A DNA stretch of 59,211 bases from a virus: positions 1 through 59,211 of IMG/VR virus record IMGVR_UViG_3300030102_004787; one strand, 5' to 3'. The notes under the pieces were generated by a model. The model made no database searches. It was not told the origin of the DNA and worked only from the letters and a program-made list of their open reading frames with translations. This document shows, piece by piece, positions 23,758 through 34,900 of this stretch. Numbering within the stretch: the first letter of the stretch is position 1; each line of letters opens with the position of its first letter. A program made the translations under genes and the position numbers.

Positions 23758-26700
23758 ATGAAGACAGTAAGTACTTTTTTAAAGGGCGTAATGAATAAGT
23801 CCGATGATGAAAGGATTTTAGCTCCAGGAGAATACATTGATGCTTTAAATTTACGTACTGGTTCTACCGCTGTTTCAGAAGTTGGTTCATTAGAAAAAGC
23901 AAAAGGAAACGAAAAATTAACTGACATTACATTTCAAGGAACAGCTTTATCATCTGAAGCTGTTTGCATTGGTAGTTACGCTGACCAGATATCTAATAAT
24001 ATCTATTGGTTTATTAATGACCCAAACAATGGTGATTTAATTGTGTCTTACAATGTAGTAACAGGAAACATTATATATCACGTTTTATCAGTTAGTGTTT
24101 TAAACTTTAATAAGACTTATCACATAAATGGTGTTAACTTGATTGGTGATTTACTTTTTTGGACAGATGACTATAATCCTCCTAGAAAAATAAACGTAAA
24201 AAGAACTTATGGGTTGCCTACTGGTGGTAGTGATACTATTGTGGAAGATGACTTATCTGTCATTGTAAAACCACCTTCAGAAAAACCTACTGTTATTTTA
24301 ACAGAATCTCCTCCTTTAGAAGAAGGTTATGTTTTTGATAATTTCCTGTGTTTTGCATACAGATACCGATATTTAGATGGGGAGTACAGTGCTTTATCAC
24401 AGTTTACTTCTCCTGCATTTAGACCTCAAGATGAATTTGATTTTGATTTTTCTACATCTTTAAATGATTCAATGCAAAATAAATTTAATTCTTTAACTCT
24501 TCAGTTTAATACTGGGGATAAAAGAGTCACAGATATAGAGCTTTGTTTTAAAGATTCTAATAATGATGTTATAAAAGTTATAGACAGTTATAATAAAGCT
24601 GAAAATGGGTGGGTAAATAATGCCACACAAAGTATTTTATTTAAAGATAAAAAAATTAAAAACGTATTAGCAACTTCAGAGATATTAAGACTTTTTGATA
24701 ATGTTCCTAGATTTGCTAAAGCTCAGACTTTTCAGTCTAATAGATTGATGTATGGTAACTATGTAGATGGATACAACATAAAAGATTCTAATGGTAATGA
24801 TATAAACATTAATTTTAATTCAGAACTTTTTCAACCTAGTCAGGAAAGCCCCCTAACAAACACATCTACTTCTTCAAATATTGTAGGGACAATAACAGAT
24901 TCCGATTACTTAATGGGAAATCCTGGTGTAACAAATACCATTAGCGACACTGAAGCCACTTTTGATTTTACTGGGGTTCAATTTACGGCTGGAACTTTAA
25001 TTACATTTAGTTGTTCCATTGTTTCTGGATTACAATCAGAAGTGGTAAACGACAATGCTGCCCTTTTAAACCTAAATGTAACTAGATCCAATCCAGTTAT
25101 AGCAAACGTTGGATTTTCGTTTTATATAAATGACTCCTATGCTAATGCATACGATTTTTTTAACAGTGATGAATTTGAAAGAGCTTTTGGGATTGGCCCT
25201 GCTAATATTGCACCTACAAAGTCTTTTACTTCTTTTACCAGCGCAGGAAGTGGATCTCCACCGACAGTTACAGATATTATAAATAATGGGTCTTTATTAA
25301 ACCCAGCTGGAAATACGGTTACGGGTACAACCGCAAATCCTGTAAACTCAGCTGCTAATTTTGCATCGCCCAACAACCCTACAGGTTGTCAAGATGGAAC
25401 TTCTATATCTCCTCCAAATTATCCTGTTGGACAAACAGGTTTTAAGATAACCACTGTTGCACCTCCAAACAATGATACCAATAAAATAACAATGCAACTT
25501 CCTATGCCTGTTTACTACAGTACACCAGGTAGTGCAGGTGGAGTTTTTTCTTTTGAAGGTGTTAGGTATCAGGCTTCAGCTCCTCCGTTTTTTACAGTAA
25601 ATGGTCTTTCTGATAAAAAGAGTTTACATAGTAACAGGGATTACGATATTGGTCTTATATATATGGATGAATACAATAGATCTTCTACTCCATTATTAAG
25701 TAACAACAGTAGTTTTAAAGTGCCAGCTTCAAATTCTGTTATACAAAACAAAGCAAAAACTACTATCCCCCCATCAATGAATCCTCCTTCTTGGGCTAAA
25801 AAATATAAATTTGCTATCAAACCCTCTGGTCTTGATTATGACACTATATATGCTGTAAGAGCATATCCAGATGCCGATGAAGTTGATTTTTTTTGGTGTC
25901 TATTAGAAGGAGAACAAGCTGCTAAAGTTACTGAAGGTCAAATACTAATAGCTAAAAACGATGGCAACTCACCGAAAAGTAATTACGAAGAAGTAGTTGT
26001 TATAACAAAAACTACACAACCTAATATTAATTCTAGTACATATAATTTTCCAGCTGGAGTTTATATTAAGTTGAAAAGAACTACCAGTTATGACCCTATA
26101 GGGGGAGATTTTAAATCAGTAAATGTTGAGGAGGTAAAATCTGAGCAAGGATCTTCTCTAGCTCCTCAATATGCTAATTTGTGTTTAGATTTATCGCCTA
26201 TGCTTACAGGCCCCTGGACAACAGGTATTATTCCTGTAGGTACTTACATTACAATTGACGTTTTATTTGAGAGAGAAAAGGCTGATACTTTTCTTTTTAC
26301 TGCTTGTAAAGAAATAGGTTATCAACATTTAAAAATAACTAAAAGAGCAAATAAAGATTATAATGTGTCAACAGGACCTCCTGGTAACAATTTTAGAAGT
26401 AACTTAACTCAAATGATTGTTGATCAGTTTGTTCCTGGATTTAATGGTGATTTTCCTGTGTCAAACATATTTTTTGGTCCAAACTCAGAGCCTGAGTTTC
26501 CTATTAAATTTACTGGAGAAATTATTCAAACTCCTTCCGCTAATAAGCCACTTGGAGATTATCACGTAATAACTTTAAATCCATCGAATACTCCAGGAAA
26601 TCCAGCTATTGGATTTGCTTGTAATTACCAAGCTTGCACTAGTGCAGTTAGTCCTACAGAACTTGATTTTGCTCCTAGTAAAATTTCAGCTAGTATTACA

Positions 26701-28644
26701 ATATCAGAACAAATATCTCAACCACTTGTTTTTGAAACAGAGCCAGTTGAATCAAATCCTAATTTCTTTTTTGAAGGAGAAGAATCTTATGAAATAACAA
26801 ACGGCAAACACCAAGGAAATTTTCAAAATCAATTTGATTGGGATTTTCACGACAATGCTCAAAACAATGCGTATAGAACTTTAGCTTCATTACCTCCTTC
26901 TCCTAATGGATATGGTGGTAATGTGGCTTTTTCAGACTCAACAGTAGTAGGTGGAAATAACACTCCTCATTCTTACTCTGTGGGTGATACCGTTATAATA
27001 AACCAAAGTGTTGGCTTTACTCACACAGAATATCAAGGAGAACACACAGTTGTAGAGATACCTGATCAATATACCATTGTTATAGATGTTGCTTTTCAAG
27101 GATCAACATCTCAACAAGGTGGATCAGCTAATTCACCTGCCATTATTATAAATGAATTTTATGACTGTTTTACATTTAGAAATGGAGTAGAAAGTATTAG
27201 AATATTAGATTCTATTAAAAAACAAAACTTTACTATAGGAAACAGAGTTTATGGAGTGTCTGATGAAGAGTTCAAAGAAGCTGATAGAGGAGCTTCTGTA
27301 ACGTATAGTGGGTTATTTAACTTAGAAGGAAATATTAATCGTTTAAATTCTTTTAATTTAGGAAACTTAAACTTTAAAGATTTAGACAATAGGTATGGAG
27401 ATATACAAATATTAGATGGTAGAAAATCTGATTTATTGGCTTTACAAGAAAATAAAATATCTTATGTTCTTGCAGAAAAAACTCAATTACTAAACTCTGA
27501 TGGAAGCGCAAATATATCAGCATCTACAAATGTGTTAGGAACTCAAATTGCTAGAGTTGAAGAGTATGGTATTAGTAGAAACCCAGAAAGTTATGTACAA
27601 TATGGTGTTGGTAAATATTTCACAGACTCTGCTAGAGGTGCTGTTATAGAGCTTCGTGGAGATTCGTACAGTAATGAACAGCTTAGTGTAGTTTCAAATT
27701 TTGGGTTGAGAAGTTGGTTTAGGGATTTATTTATTGAATATCCAAACACACAAAAAATAGGTTCTTACGACCCTTTTATTGACGAATATGTTTTATCTTC
27801 TAATGAAATTAAATTACCCCAAGAGATAAAACTATACAACTGTGGAAATATATTAACTTTTACAACAAGAAAAGATAATGTAAATTACATTGTAGATTAC
27901 GGAACTGGTGTAGGTTCAGGAAGTCTTGGATATGATATTTCTGCAGGTGAGATTACATTAAACGTAACTTATGATGGAACCACCGCTACCACAGGAGCTG
28001 TTACTGGTAGTGGAACTTTAAACTTTACAAAAGACAAAGCGTCTGTAGAAGAAGCTAATGTTGAGGTAGTTGTGAGTAATCCAAGTGTAACACCAGCTAC
28101 TTTTCAATTAACAAACACTTGTATTAATGCTGCTGAATTTTCAGTTGTTTTAGTAACTGTTTATAATCCTGCTGATGCTGGAAAACAAATAACCAATAAG
28201 TTTAGATGGTCTAATTCAGAGCCTTTTGCAAGCCCATTGTATTCGGATACCATTATTTTTGAAACTGACATTATCCCTGGAAAAACAGCCGGCAACTATG
28301 TAGCTCAGTATGAAATTATATCAGGTCAAGAAGGTGTTAATATGATACCGACCACAGGTTTGGTTACAGGATCTGTTTCTTCAGTGGTGGATGTTATTAC
28401 TTCCAAGGAAGTTTCTGACACGTATGATTTTGATCCTACTAGTAACAGGCAAATGTATTTTTGGAGTAACATATTATACCAAAATGAGCCAACTAATATT
28501 AATGCTTTGCTTACAGCAGCCAACAATATTTCTGGCACATCTGAAATAACAAATGGTGTGTATTCAGGTTCATTTAATTTTAATCCTTCTGCACCACCTC
28601 CAGCTTTAAATTATCTTTATATTATATATGATTATTTTACATAA
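23758..28644 (+). CDS. Tail hub / stabilization protein, 1628 aa
   Basis: The N-terminus reads FLKGVMNKSDDERILAPGEY, IDALNLRTGSTAVSEVGSLE and KAKGNEKLT. That order (M-N-K-x-x-DER, GEYIDALN, S-x-x-G-x-x-E, GN) is a mark of the large tail stabilization or tail-nozzle proteins of crAss-like phages and P22 gp10-type proteins. A beta-propeller-like region follows (YWFINDPNNGDLIVSYNVVT, GDLLFWTDDYNPPRKINVKR), then long beta-rich insertions, and a return to hub-like sequence near 1240-1420 (RNPESYVQYGVGKYFTDSAR, LFIEYPNTQKIGSYDPFIDE). It is the core of a short tail. Confidence 0.82.
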   Translation: MKTVSTFLKGVMNKSDDERILAPGEYIDALNLRTGSTAVSEVGSLEKAKGNEKLTDITFQGTALSSEAVCIGSYADQISNNIYWFINDPNNGDLIVSYNVVTGNIIYHVLSVSVLNFNKTYHINGVNLIGDLLFWTDDYNPPRKINVKRTYGLPTGGSDTIVEDDLSVIVKPPSEKPTVILTESPPLEEGYVFDNFLCFAYRYRYLDGEYSALSQFTSPAFRPQDEFDFDFSTSLNDSMQNKFNSLTLQFNTGDKRVTDIELCFKDSNNDVIKVIDSYNKAENGWVNNATQSILFKDKKIKNVLATSEILRLFDNVPRFAKAQTFQSNRLMYGNYVDGYNIKDSNGNDININFNSELFQPSQESPLTNTSTSSNIVGTITDSDYLMGNPGVTNTISDTEATFDFTGVQFTAGTLITFSCSIVSGLQSEVVNDNAALLNLNVTRSNPVIANVGFSFYINDSYANAYDFFNSDEFERAFGIGPANIAPTKSFTSFTSAGSGSPPTVTDIINNGSLLNPAGNTVTGTTANPVNSAANFASPNNPTGCQDGTSISPPNYPVGQTGFKITTVAPPNNDTNKITMQLPMPVYYSTPGSAGGVFSFEGVRYQASAPPFFTVNGLSDKKSLHSNRDYDIGLIYMDEYNRSSTPLLSNNSSFKVPASNSVIQNKAKTTIPPSMNPPSWAKKYKFAIKPSGLDYDTIYAVRAYPDADEVDFFWCLLEGEQAAKVTEGQILIAKNDGNSPKSNYEEVVVITKTTQPNINSSTYNFPAGVYIKLKRTTSYDPIGGDFKSVNVEEVKSEQGSSLAPQYANLCLDLSPMLTGPWTTGIIPVGTYITIDVLFEREKADTFLFTACKEIGYQHLKITKRANKDYNVSTGPPGNNFRSNLTQMIVDQFVPGFNGDFPVSNIFFGPNSEPEFPIKFTGEIIQTPSANKPLGDYHVITLNPSNTPGNPAIGFACNYQACTSAVSPTELDFAPSKISASITISEQISQPLVFETEPVESNPNFFFEGEESYEITNGKHQGNFQNQFDWDFHDNAQNNAYRTLASLPPSPNGYGGNVAFSDSTVVGGNNTPHSYSVGDTVIINQSVGFTHTEYQGEHTVVEIPDQYTIVIDVAFQGSTSQQGGSANSPAIIINEFYDCFTFRNGVESIRILDSIKKQNFTIGNRVYGVSDEEFKEADRGASVTYSGLFNLEGNINRLNSFNLGNLNFKDLDNRYGDIQILDGRKSDLLALQENKISYVLAEKTQLLNSDGSANISASTNVLGTQIARVEEYGISRNPESYVQYGVGKYFTDSARGAVIELRGDSYSNEQLSVVSNFGLRSWFRDLFIEYPNTQKIGSYDPFIDEYVLSSNEIKLPQEIKLYNCGNILTFTTRKDNVNYIVDYGTGVGSGSLGYDISAGEITLNVTYDGTTATTGAVTGSGTLNFTKDKASVEEANVEVVVSNPSVTPATFQLTNTCINAAEFSVVLVTVYNPADAGKQITNKFRWSNSEPFASPLYSDTIIFETDIIPGKTAGNYVAQYEIISGQEGVNMIPTTGLVTGSVSSVVDVITSKEVSDTYDFDPTSNRQMYFWSNILYQNEPTNINALLTAANNISGTSEITNGVYSGSFNFNPSAPPPALNYLYIIYDYFT

Positions 28645-29444
28645 TGTCAGAATATACTTTAACATATAGCCCACAAGACAAAGGATGGCCTTCTTTTTAT
28701 TCTTTTATACCAGAGTCTATGGTAGGTCTAAATAATTATTTTTATTCATTTAAAAATGGTCAGTTATACCGACACAATACTAATGAAAATAGAGCTAATT
28801 TTTATAATGTTCAGTATGACTCTACTGTTACTAGTGTGTTTAATCAATCTCCTTTGCAAAATAAATTATTTAAAACTCTTGAAATACAATCAGACACAAA
28901 GTGGAAAGCTAATTTAGAAACTGATTTATTAGACTCTCAAGGAGTTGTTCAAAAAGCATTAATAGAAAATAATTATTTTGAAACTAAAGAAGGAAACCAA
29001 TTTGCATTTATTAGATATGTAAGTAATGATGTTGACTTTTTAATAAGATATGCAAATGGTATTGCTAGTTGTACAACAGTAACCAATATAGGTGGTAATT
29101 TATATGAAATAGCTTTTGGAGTTGGTGTTCAAATAGACTCTATACTCAGTGTAGGTGATACTATATTTTCTCCAGGAGTTGCTCCTTCTGGTGTAAAAGC
29201 ATCTGGAACAGTTACAGCTGTTAATCGTTCTACAAATATTATAACTATAGAAGCAGTTTTACCTATTTTACCGCCATTAAATGGTGAATTTATAATGTAT
29301 GTTAAAAATACGGTGGCTGAATCACACGGTGTAAGAGGTCATTATATGAAATATACATTAACAAGTCAGGATAGATTTCCTTCAGAATTGTTTTCTGTAG
29401 TGTCAGATGCGATGATGAGTCACCCTACTTTACGTAAAAATTAA
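28644..29444 (+). CDS. Tail protein, 266 aa
   Basis: It starts on the last base of the tail hub stop. The motif SPQDKGWPSFYSFIPESMVG and GLNNYFYSFKNGQLYRHNT are recurrent in a tail protein that follows the hub in Bacteroidetes podoviruses and in crAss-like phages (from memory). A beta-rich insert near 145-215 (GDTIFSPGVAPSGVKASGTV) looks like a small separate domain. It is probably part of the tail nozzle or a hub-bound ring. Confidence 0.72.
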   Translation: MSEYTLTYSPQDKGWPSFYSFIPESMVGLNNYFYSFKNGQLYRHNTNENRANFYNVQYDSTVTSVFNQSPLQNKLFKTLEIQSDTKWKANLETDLLDSQGVVQKALIENNYFETKEGNQFAFIRYVSNDVDFLIRYANGIASCTTVTNIGGNLYEIAFGVGVQIDSILSVGDTIFSPGVAPSGVKASGTVTAVNRSTNIITIEAVLPILPPLNGEFIMYVKNTVAESHGVRGHYMKYTLTSQDRFPSELFSVVSDAMMSHPTLRKN

Positions 29445-29445
29445 C

Positions 29446-29453
29446 TATATTTG
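29446..29453 (+). promoter_or_regulatory. Candidate -7 box TATATTTG
   Basis: TATATTTG two bases after the preceding stop and 31 before the ATG at 29485 would give the ejection protein genes an added start. Confidence 0.45.
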
Positions 29454-29484
29454 CATTTAAAGCTTACTTAAAAACAAACTCTTT

Positions 29485-30027
29485 ATGGATCCACTCACAG
29501 CAAAGATATTATTGACTTTAGGACTTCAAGCTGCTAGCGGTATTGGAGATTTAGTTAGTGCAAACAAATCAAGAGAGTTAATGCAAGATGCTGAAGATGC
29601 TGCAAGTTTAGCTGTGGAAGATGCTATGAAACAAGCTAAAATAAATGCTGAAAAATTAAGAACAGTAAACGAAGATATATATACACCACAAATAGAAGCT
29701 ACATCACAATCAGCTTCTCAAATATTGGAAAACGTAGGCGGTGATTTTAGAACAGCTTTAGCTTTAGCACCTGGATTACAACAACAAGTTAGTAAGACTC
29801 AGCAAGATATATTTGCTCAAAGACAAAAAGATATTCAACAACTCGAATCTGATATAGCAACTGAAGAACAAGCTGTTGCAAAAAGAATTCAGGATATTCA
29901 GTTAGAGAGAGCTAAAGGTGCTCAAATAGCTGCTGCTCAATTTGAACAACAAAAAGCAGCTCAAATGCAAAGAGGTTTTGAAGCTTTTGGTGAAGCAGGT
30001 GCTGAATTATTTAATTACTTAGCATAA
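29485..30027 (+). CDS. Probable ejection protein, small, 180 aa
   Basis: An N-terminal hydrophobic, glycine-containing segment (KILLTLGLQAASGIGDLVSA) is followed by long Ala/Gln/Glu-rich coiled coil (AAQFEQQKAAQMQRGFEAFG). Small helical proteins with one membrane-like segment, next to two larger helical proteins at the end of a podovirus tail block, are typically internal virion proteins delivered with the DNA. Inferred from position and composition. Confidence 0.68.
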   Translation: MDPLTAKILLTLGLQAASGIGDLVSANKSRELMQDAEDAASLAVEDAMKQAKINAEKLRTVNEDIYTPQIEATSQSASQILENVGGDFRTALALAPGLQQQVSKTQQDIFAQRQKDIQQLESDIATEEQAVAKRIQDIQLERAKGAQIAAAQFEQQKAAQMQRGFEAFGEAGAELFNYLA

Positions 30028-30030
30028 AAA

Positions 30031-31956
30031 ATGGCAAAAGAATTTTACGGATATGTTGAAAGAGAACGACCTACCGCTGTAAATTGGTCAGATGTAACTA
30101 AAAAAATAACTGATAAATTAGAAGAGGGAGAGAAAGCTAGGCTGGAAGAAAGAAGTGGAGTAATATCCGCTGCCAAAGAGTTAGAAGAAGGAATAGAAGG
30201 GTTAAAAACTTCAGAAAGAGCATCTCAGCAAGTTTTTGTATCTAATGTAGGGTATTCTCTAGCAAATGCCAATGAGGCCCTGAAAGATCAAATGTTAGAT
30301 AAAGAGATATCTCAAAAGGATTACAACATTGCTTATGCTGATTTAAAAGGGCAATACAATTTATTTAAAAGCTTTAATCAAAATTACAACACCTCATATC
30401 AAAAATATCAAAAAGGTATTCAATCAGGAGATTATCAAGCTGTTAATATGGCTATGGGTGATTTATTGCAAAAGTTTGGTCAGGTTGATAATTTAGAACC
30501 TAAGTTTCAAAATGGAAGATTAGTTTTTCAAAGATACGATATTAGTAATCAACCTGTTGGAGACCCGATGACTATGAAGGATTTAAATGGTTTAATGTTA
30601 TTTGAGCCTGATAAATTTGATGCTACTGCAGAAGTTGCTGATGTAAGTAAAACAATACAGAAAGGAGCTAGTAAAACTAGCCCAGATGGTAAAACAATTA
30701 TTCTTGATCCCTCGGCAAACCCTAATTTTAATAAAGCATTAAAAGATTTGTCTGCTTCTAAATTTGCTGATCAAGGACAAGTAAGAGCTGCTAACTACTT
30801 AGTTCAAGACAATGTAAGTGGTTATAAAAGAGTTTCTTTTGACACTTATGACCCTAACGACACTGAAACTATTTTTATGACAATGAAAGATGGTATAGCA
30901 AGTGTTGTTCCTCAGCAAATTGAAAAAGTAAATGAAGATGCAATATCATCTTTTTCTGAGGCTGTAAGAGGAACACTGCCTTTTGAAAGTGTAGTAAAAA
31001 AAGAAAGTGATAAAACAAGTTTACAGACAGGTGGTGGTAAATTAACTTCTATTGAAAAATCATCCAAAAAAACACTTGATCTTTTAAATCAACTCGTAGG
31101 AAGTTCTGATAAAAAAACAGCTGTTACAGCAGCTAATGCATTGGTCTCTCAAAATAAAAACATAACAGATATTGATTACGTTGAAGACCCTAATAATCCA
31201 GATGAAATATTAGCTTTTCAAATAACTACACCAACAGGAGTCCAAACGGTGGATATAGCTAACATTTCTGGAACTACCAAATCTATGAGGGATGAAAAAG
31301 ACGTAATACAAGACCTATATAATTACTCTGATGCAGTAGGTCAACAGGGGAAATCTGGTGTTGCATTTGATGATGCTTGGAAAATAAGTGGTTTAACATC
31401 TCAAGGTACTGCTTACAAGCCGACAAGAGCTAGGTCATTTTCGCCTGTGCCTGAAAATTATAGTGAAAGTCCAGGCTTTGAATTTAAAGATAGAAAAGGA
31501 GGTTTAACTTCTATATCTGTTTCATCTGATTTAGATTATTGGTCTAAAGACAATACTAATGTTGCTCAATTAGGCTATTCTGGACCTAATAAGTTTAATG
31601 CTACTATGCAAGATTATTGGAGTTCGTTAAATGATTCTAATGGAGTTCCTGATTTCGCTTTTAAAAATATGACTGTTACTACTCCTCAAGGAGGTAATAC
31701 TGCTGTCACTATTACAAATAAGAGAATGCCTATTTCGTTTGTTGTCCCTAAACTAGCAGATGCACAATCAAACGCAGATTTAACAAGCGCACTTAGAGAG
31801 GCTATGTTTTCATTAAAAGATCAAAACCCTGATTTAAAAGGAAAGGATGAGTACAATGATTATTACTATGAGCAAGTAAAATCAATACTGGAAACAAAAA
31901 ATAAAAATGCATTTCAAGAGTGGGCTAGATTAAATGCTAACTTAGATAAACAATAA
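30031..31956 (+). CDS. Probable ejection protein, 641 aa
   Basis: It is helical and charged in the first 200 residues (LEEGEKARLEERSGVISAAK, AALKDQMLDKEISQKDYNIA-like segments), then mixed. There is no enzyme motif. The C-terminus is YEQVKSILETKNKNAFQEWA. It lies between the small helical protein and the 2383-residue protein, so the three genes form the expected internal-protein set of a short-tailed phage. A part in the DNA conduit through the envelope is inferred. Confidence 0.68.
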   Translation: MAKEFYGYVERERPTAVNWSDVTKKITDKLEEGEKARLEERSGVISAAKELEEGIEGLKTSERASQQVFVSNVGYSLANANEALKDQMLDKEISQKDYNIAYADLKGQYNLFKSFNQNYNTSYQKYQKGIQSGDYQAVNMAMGDLLQKFGQVDNLEPKFQNGRLVFQRYDISNQPVGDPMTMKDLNGLMLFEPDKFDATAEVADVSKTIQKGASKTSPDGKTIILDPSANPNFNKALKDLSASKFADQGQVRAANYLVQDNVSGYKRVSFDTYDPNDTETIFMTMKDGIASVVPQQIEKVNEDAISSFSEAVRGTLPFESVVKKESDKTSLQTGGGKLTSIEKSSKKTLDLLNQLVGSSDKKTAVTAANALVSQNKNITDIDYVEDPNNPDEILAFQITTPTGVQTVDIANISGTTKSMRDEKDVIQDLYNYSDAVGQQGKSGVAFDDAWKISGLTSQGTAYKPTRARSFSPVPENYSESPGFEFKDRKGGLTSISVSSDLDYWSKDNTNVAQLGYSGPNKFNATMQDYWSSLNDSNGVPDFAFKNMTVTTPQGGNTAVTITNKRMPISFVVPKLADAQSNADLTSALREAMFSLKDQNPDLKGKDEYNDYYYEQVKSILETKNKNAFQEWARLNANLDKQ

Positions 31957-31957
31957 G

Positions 31958-34900
31958 ATGAGTAATCAAGAAATATACGAAGAATTAAAAAGTATTGGAG
32001 TTCTTAAAGACAAGACCTTTAATAAGTTTCAAGAAGATATGAAAGATGAATCTTATAAATCAAAGGTTCAAGATGTGTTAGGTGTTGATCTTCAAAAAAA
32101 AAAAGACTCAACTTCCATTTCTCCAGAGGAAAGTATGGAATCCACTACCGTGGAAAATCAAGCTCCTATCTCATCGGAGTCTTCTCAAACTCAAGTAACA
32201 GAAAAGGTTGAACAGCAATCATCTGAAGTAGAACAACCTACTGAAGATGATGATAGTGAACCCAAAACTCCTCCCACTTCAACAACGGAAGTAGATGATT
32301 CTTGGAAGGTAAAGTACAAAGAAATTACAGGTCTAAACCCTGATGAAGAGGGTGTTACTTACGAGCAAGCAAAACAAGGTTTTATTCCAAATAATCCTAC
32401 TAGCGTAAAGTTTAGAGGGCAAAACTTTAAAACAGGGTCTATTAGTTGGAACAGCCAATCATTAGGGCAAAAGTTAAGCAGCAGGAGATACGCTAAAAAA
32501 TATGGCGTTGAAGATTTGTTTGGTAAAAATGGTATATACTGGGAGAAAGGATATAATGATGCCAAAGCTTCGTTAGAGTTAGAAATGCCTGAGTTTGAAC
32601 CAGAAAAAGAAGTGGTTGAGGCTGAGGTTATTGACTCTTCAACTATGCTTGATGAAGTTGAAGTAACAACTGTATCTTTAGAAGAAGCAACTCAACCAAC
32701 TGATTTTGAAAAATTAGATGATGACTCTAAAGATTTAGTGGTTTCTAATATTACTACATCCAACCCTGATTTGGATCCTGAAAAAATAGAAGTAGTATCC
32801 GTTGAAAAATATACTCAAGAAACAAAACCCGTTGAAGTAGCTGATGAACTTATTGATGAAATTGATGTAGTTTCTGGTGAGCAAAAAACTAAAGCTCAAA
32901 AAATACAGGAGTTAGAAGGTGAGATTCAAAAAATAGAAGAAGACAATAAAGCTGCTGAAGAATTACCTGCAAATTTAGAAGATCAAAAAAAGCAAACGCT
33001 TCAAGTCAATAAAGAATTAAAACAGCAAAAAGAGGATCAGATTTCAGAATTGAAACAAGATGTGGCTCGACAAGAAACCACTAGTGAGTACAAGGCTAAA
33101 ATAATTTATGATGGCAAAGAGATGGAGGTTAATGCTGGTACTACCACTACTCTTCCTGAGTTTGAGGTGGTTGCTCCATCAAAAGAAACTGAGAAAGTTT
33201 TTGAAAAACAAGAAGAACAATTTCAAGAAAGCCAATATAATATATTAGCTGATGAGGTTGCATCTAAAATAGGAAAGTATTCCACTGGAGAAGAATCAGA
33301 TCTTCCAAGCAAACAAAGAGTAAAAGCCAAAATAAAAGAGATAGTTTCCTTACAAGACTCTCCTTATGATCCTCCTGTAGAAATATTAGATAACGAAGGA
33401 ATTGGAAGGGAAGTAATCACAAGTGAAGAAGAATATAGTGAGAGATTTATTAATGATGTCTTTAATGAATATGGTATAGAAGCATCACAAGATGAAGAAA
33501 TTATTCCTGGTGTAGATAGGATTAAACTTAGAGCTGTTGATGAAAATGGAAATGTTACTGCTGAAACAACTATAGATTTAGATATAGCTCGAACAGATTT
33601 AGATTTAGATTTAAAACCAATTACTGGAGGAGGAGAAGGTGATTTAGCTATACAGATACTTGATCCTGAAGAGCAAAGAAAAAAAATTCAAGCAGAAAGA
33701 AAAAAGTTAAAAAACTTTATAAAAGAAAACGCTAGGCCAAAGAAAGTAGAAACAGAAAAAGACGTGAAACTTTCTGATCCTGCCGAACTTAATGCAGCCA
33801 GAAAAGAAAGAAATGAACTTTTAGTTGAATTACAAAAAGTTAAAAACGCTACTATTGAATCAATGTTAGAAGCTGCTATGGAAGTGGATGAGCTTCTAGA
33901 TATACTTTCAGATGAAGACAGTACGTTTGAAGAAGTTCAACAAGCACAAGAAGAATATTCTATTGCAACAAAAAAACTTTCTGATCTAAGAGATGATATT
34001 ATAGTAAAGATTAGAGTTATTGATGAATTAAATGATTTAATAATTGAATCTGAAACAGAATCCTACAAAAACATAAAAGAGTTTGGTGTTCCCGAAGGAG
34101 ATGTTGACTATAGTTTATGGTCTTACTCTTGGGATATATTTTTAAATTCATTTAAGGACAGTATATTCGGAACATTTCAAGCGGCTTTAGAATTACTTAG
34201 ATTGCCATTCGGTGGTTTAAGTAAAAAAGACAGAGAGTTTTTAAGAGATGATTTTGATAATTTATTCTCTGGATTAGATGCTGATATAACAGATCTTGAA
34301 AAAGCTAAAGCAAATTACAATGCTGGATGGTGGCAAAAGTTTGGAACAGTATTATTAGAGTTATTAGGTAATGCTGCTGCCGCTTTAACACTTGGAGGTG
34401 GTTCTGGGTCTGTAGGTTCTGTGTTAATGAAATTATTACCTGTTGAGTCAGCAGGTATGGTGTATGAAAGAACATCTCAAAGAATGGATGAAGATCCTAT
34501 TTTTGATAAAATACCAGAGTGGCAAAAGACTTTATTAAAAGATTCCATTGCTTTAGTTATTTACTTTTTAGACAAACTGGGTCTTAAATTATCTGTTGGT
34601 CAACTAAATAGAATATTAATACGTTTAATTGAAGAGTATTCTAAAAAAGCTTCTAAATCTTCTTCAAAGGGTGGTTTTATAAAATATGTTATTGATCAGT
34701 TAGCTGACCCAAACAAAGTAGTTAGATTAGTTGAAAAATCAGCTATAGCTGGATCAGGAGAGGGAAGTACCGAGATAATGCAGGGACTTGGTGAAAAAGC
34801 TTTGAAAGATTTATTTAACCTTACTCAAGATGAAGATGTTTTTAAACCATCTGAAGTGATAGTAGGTAATGAAGATTTAATTGCTCAGTCAATGGAGGAG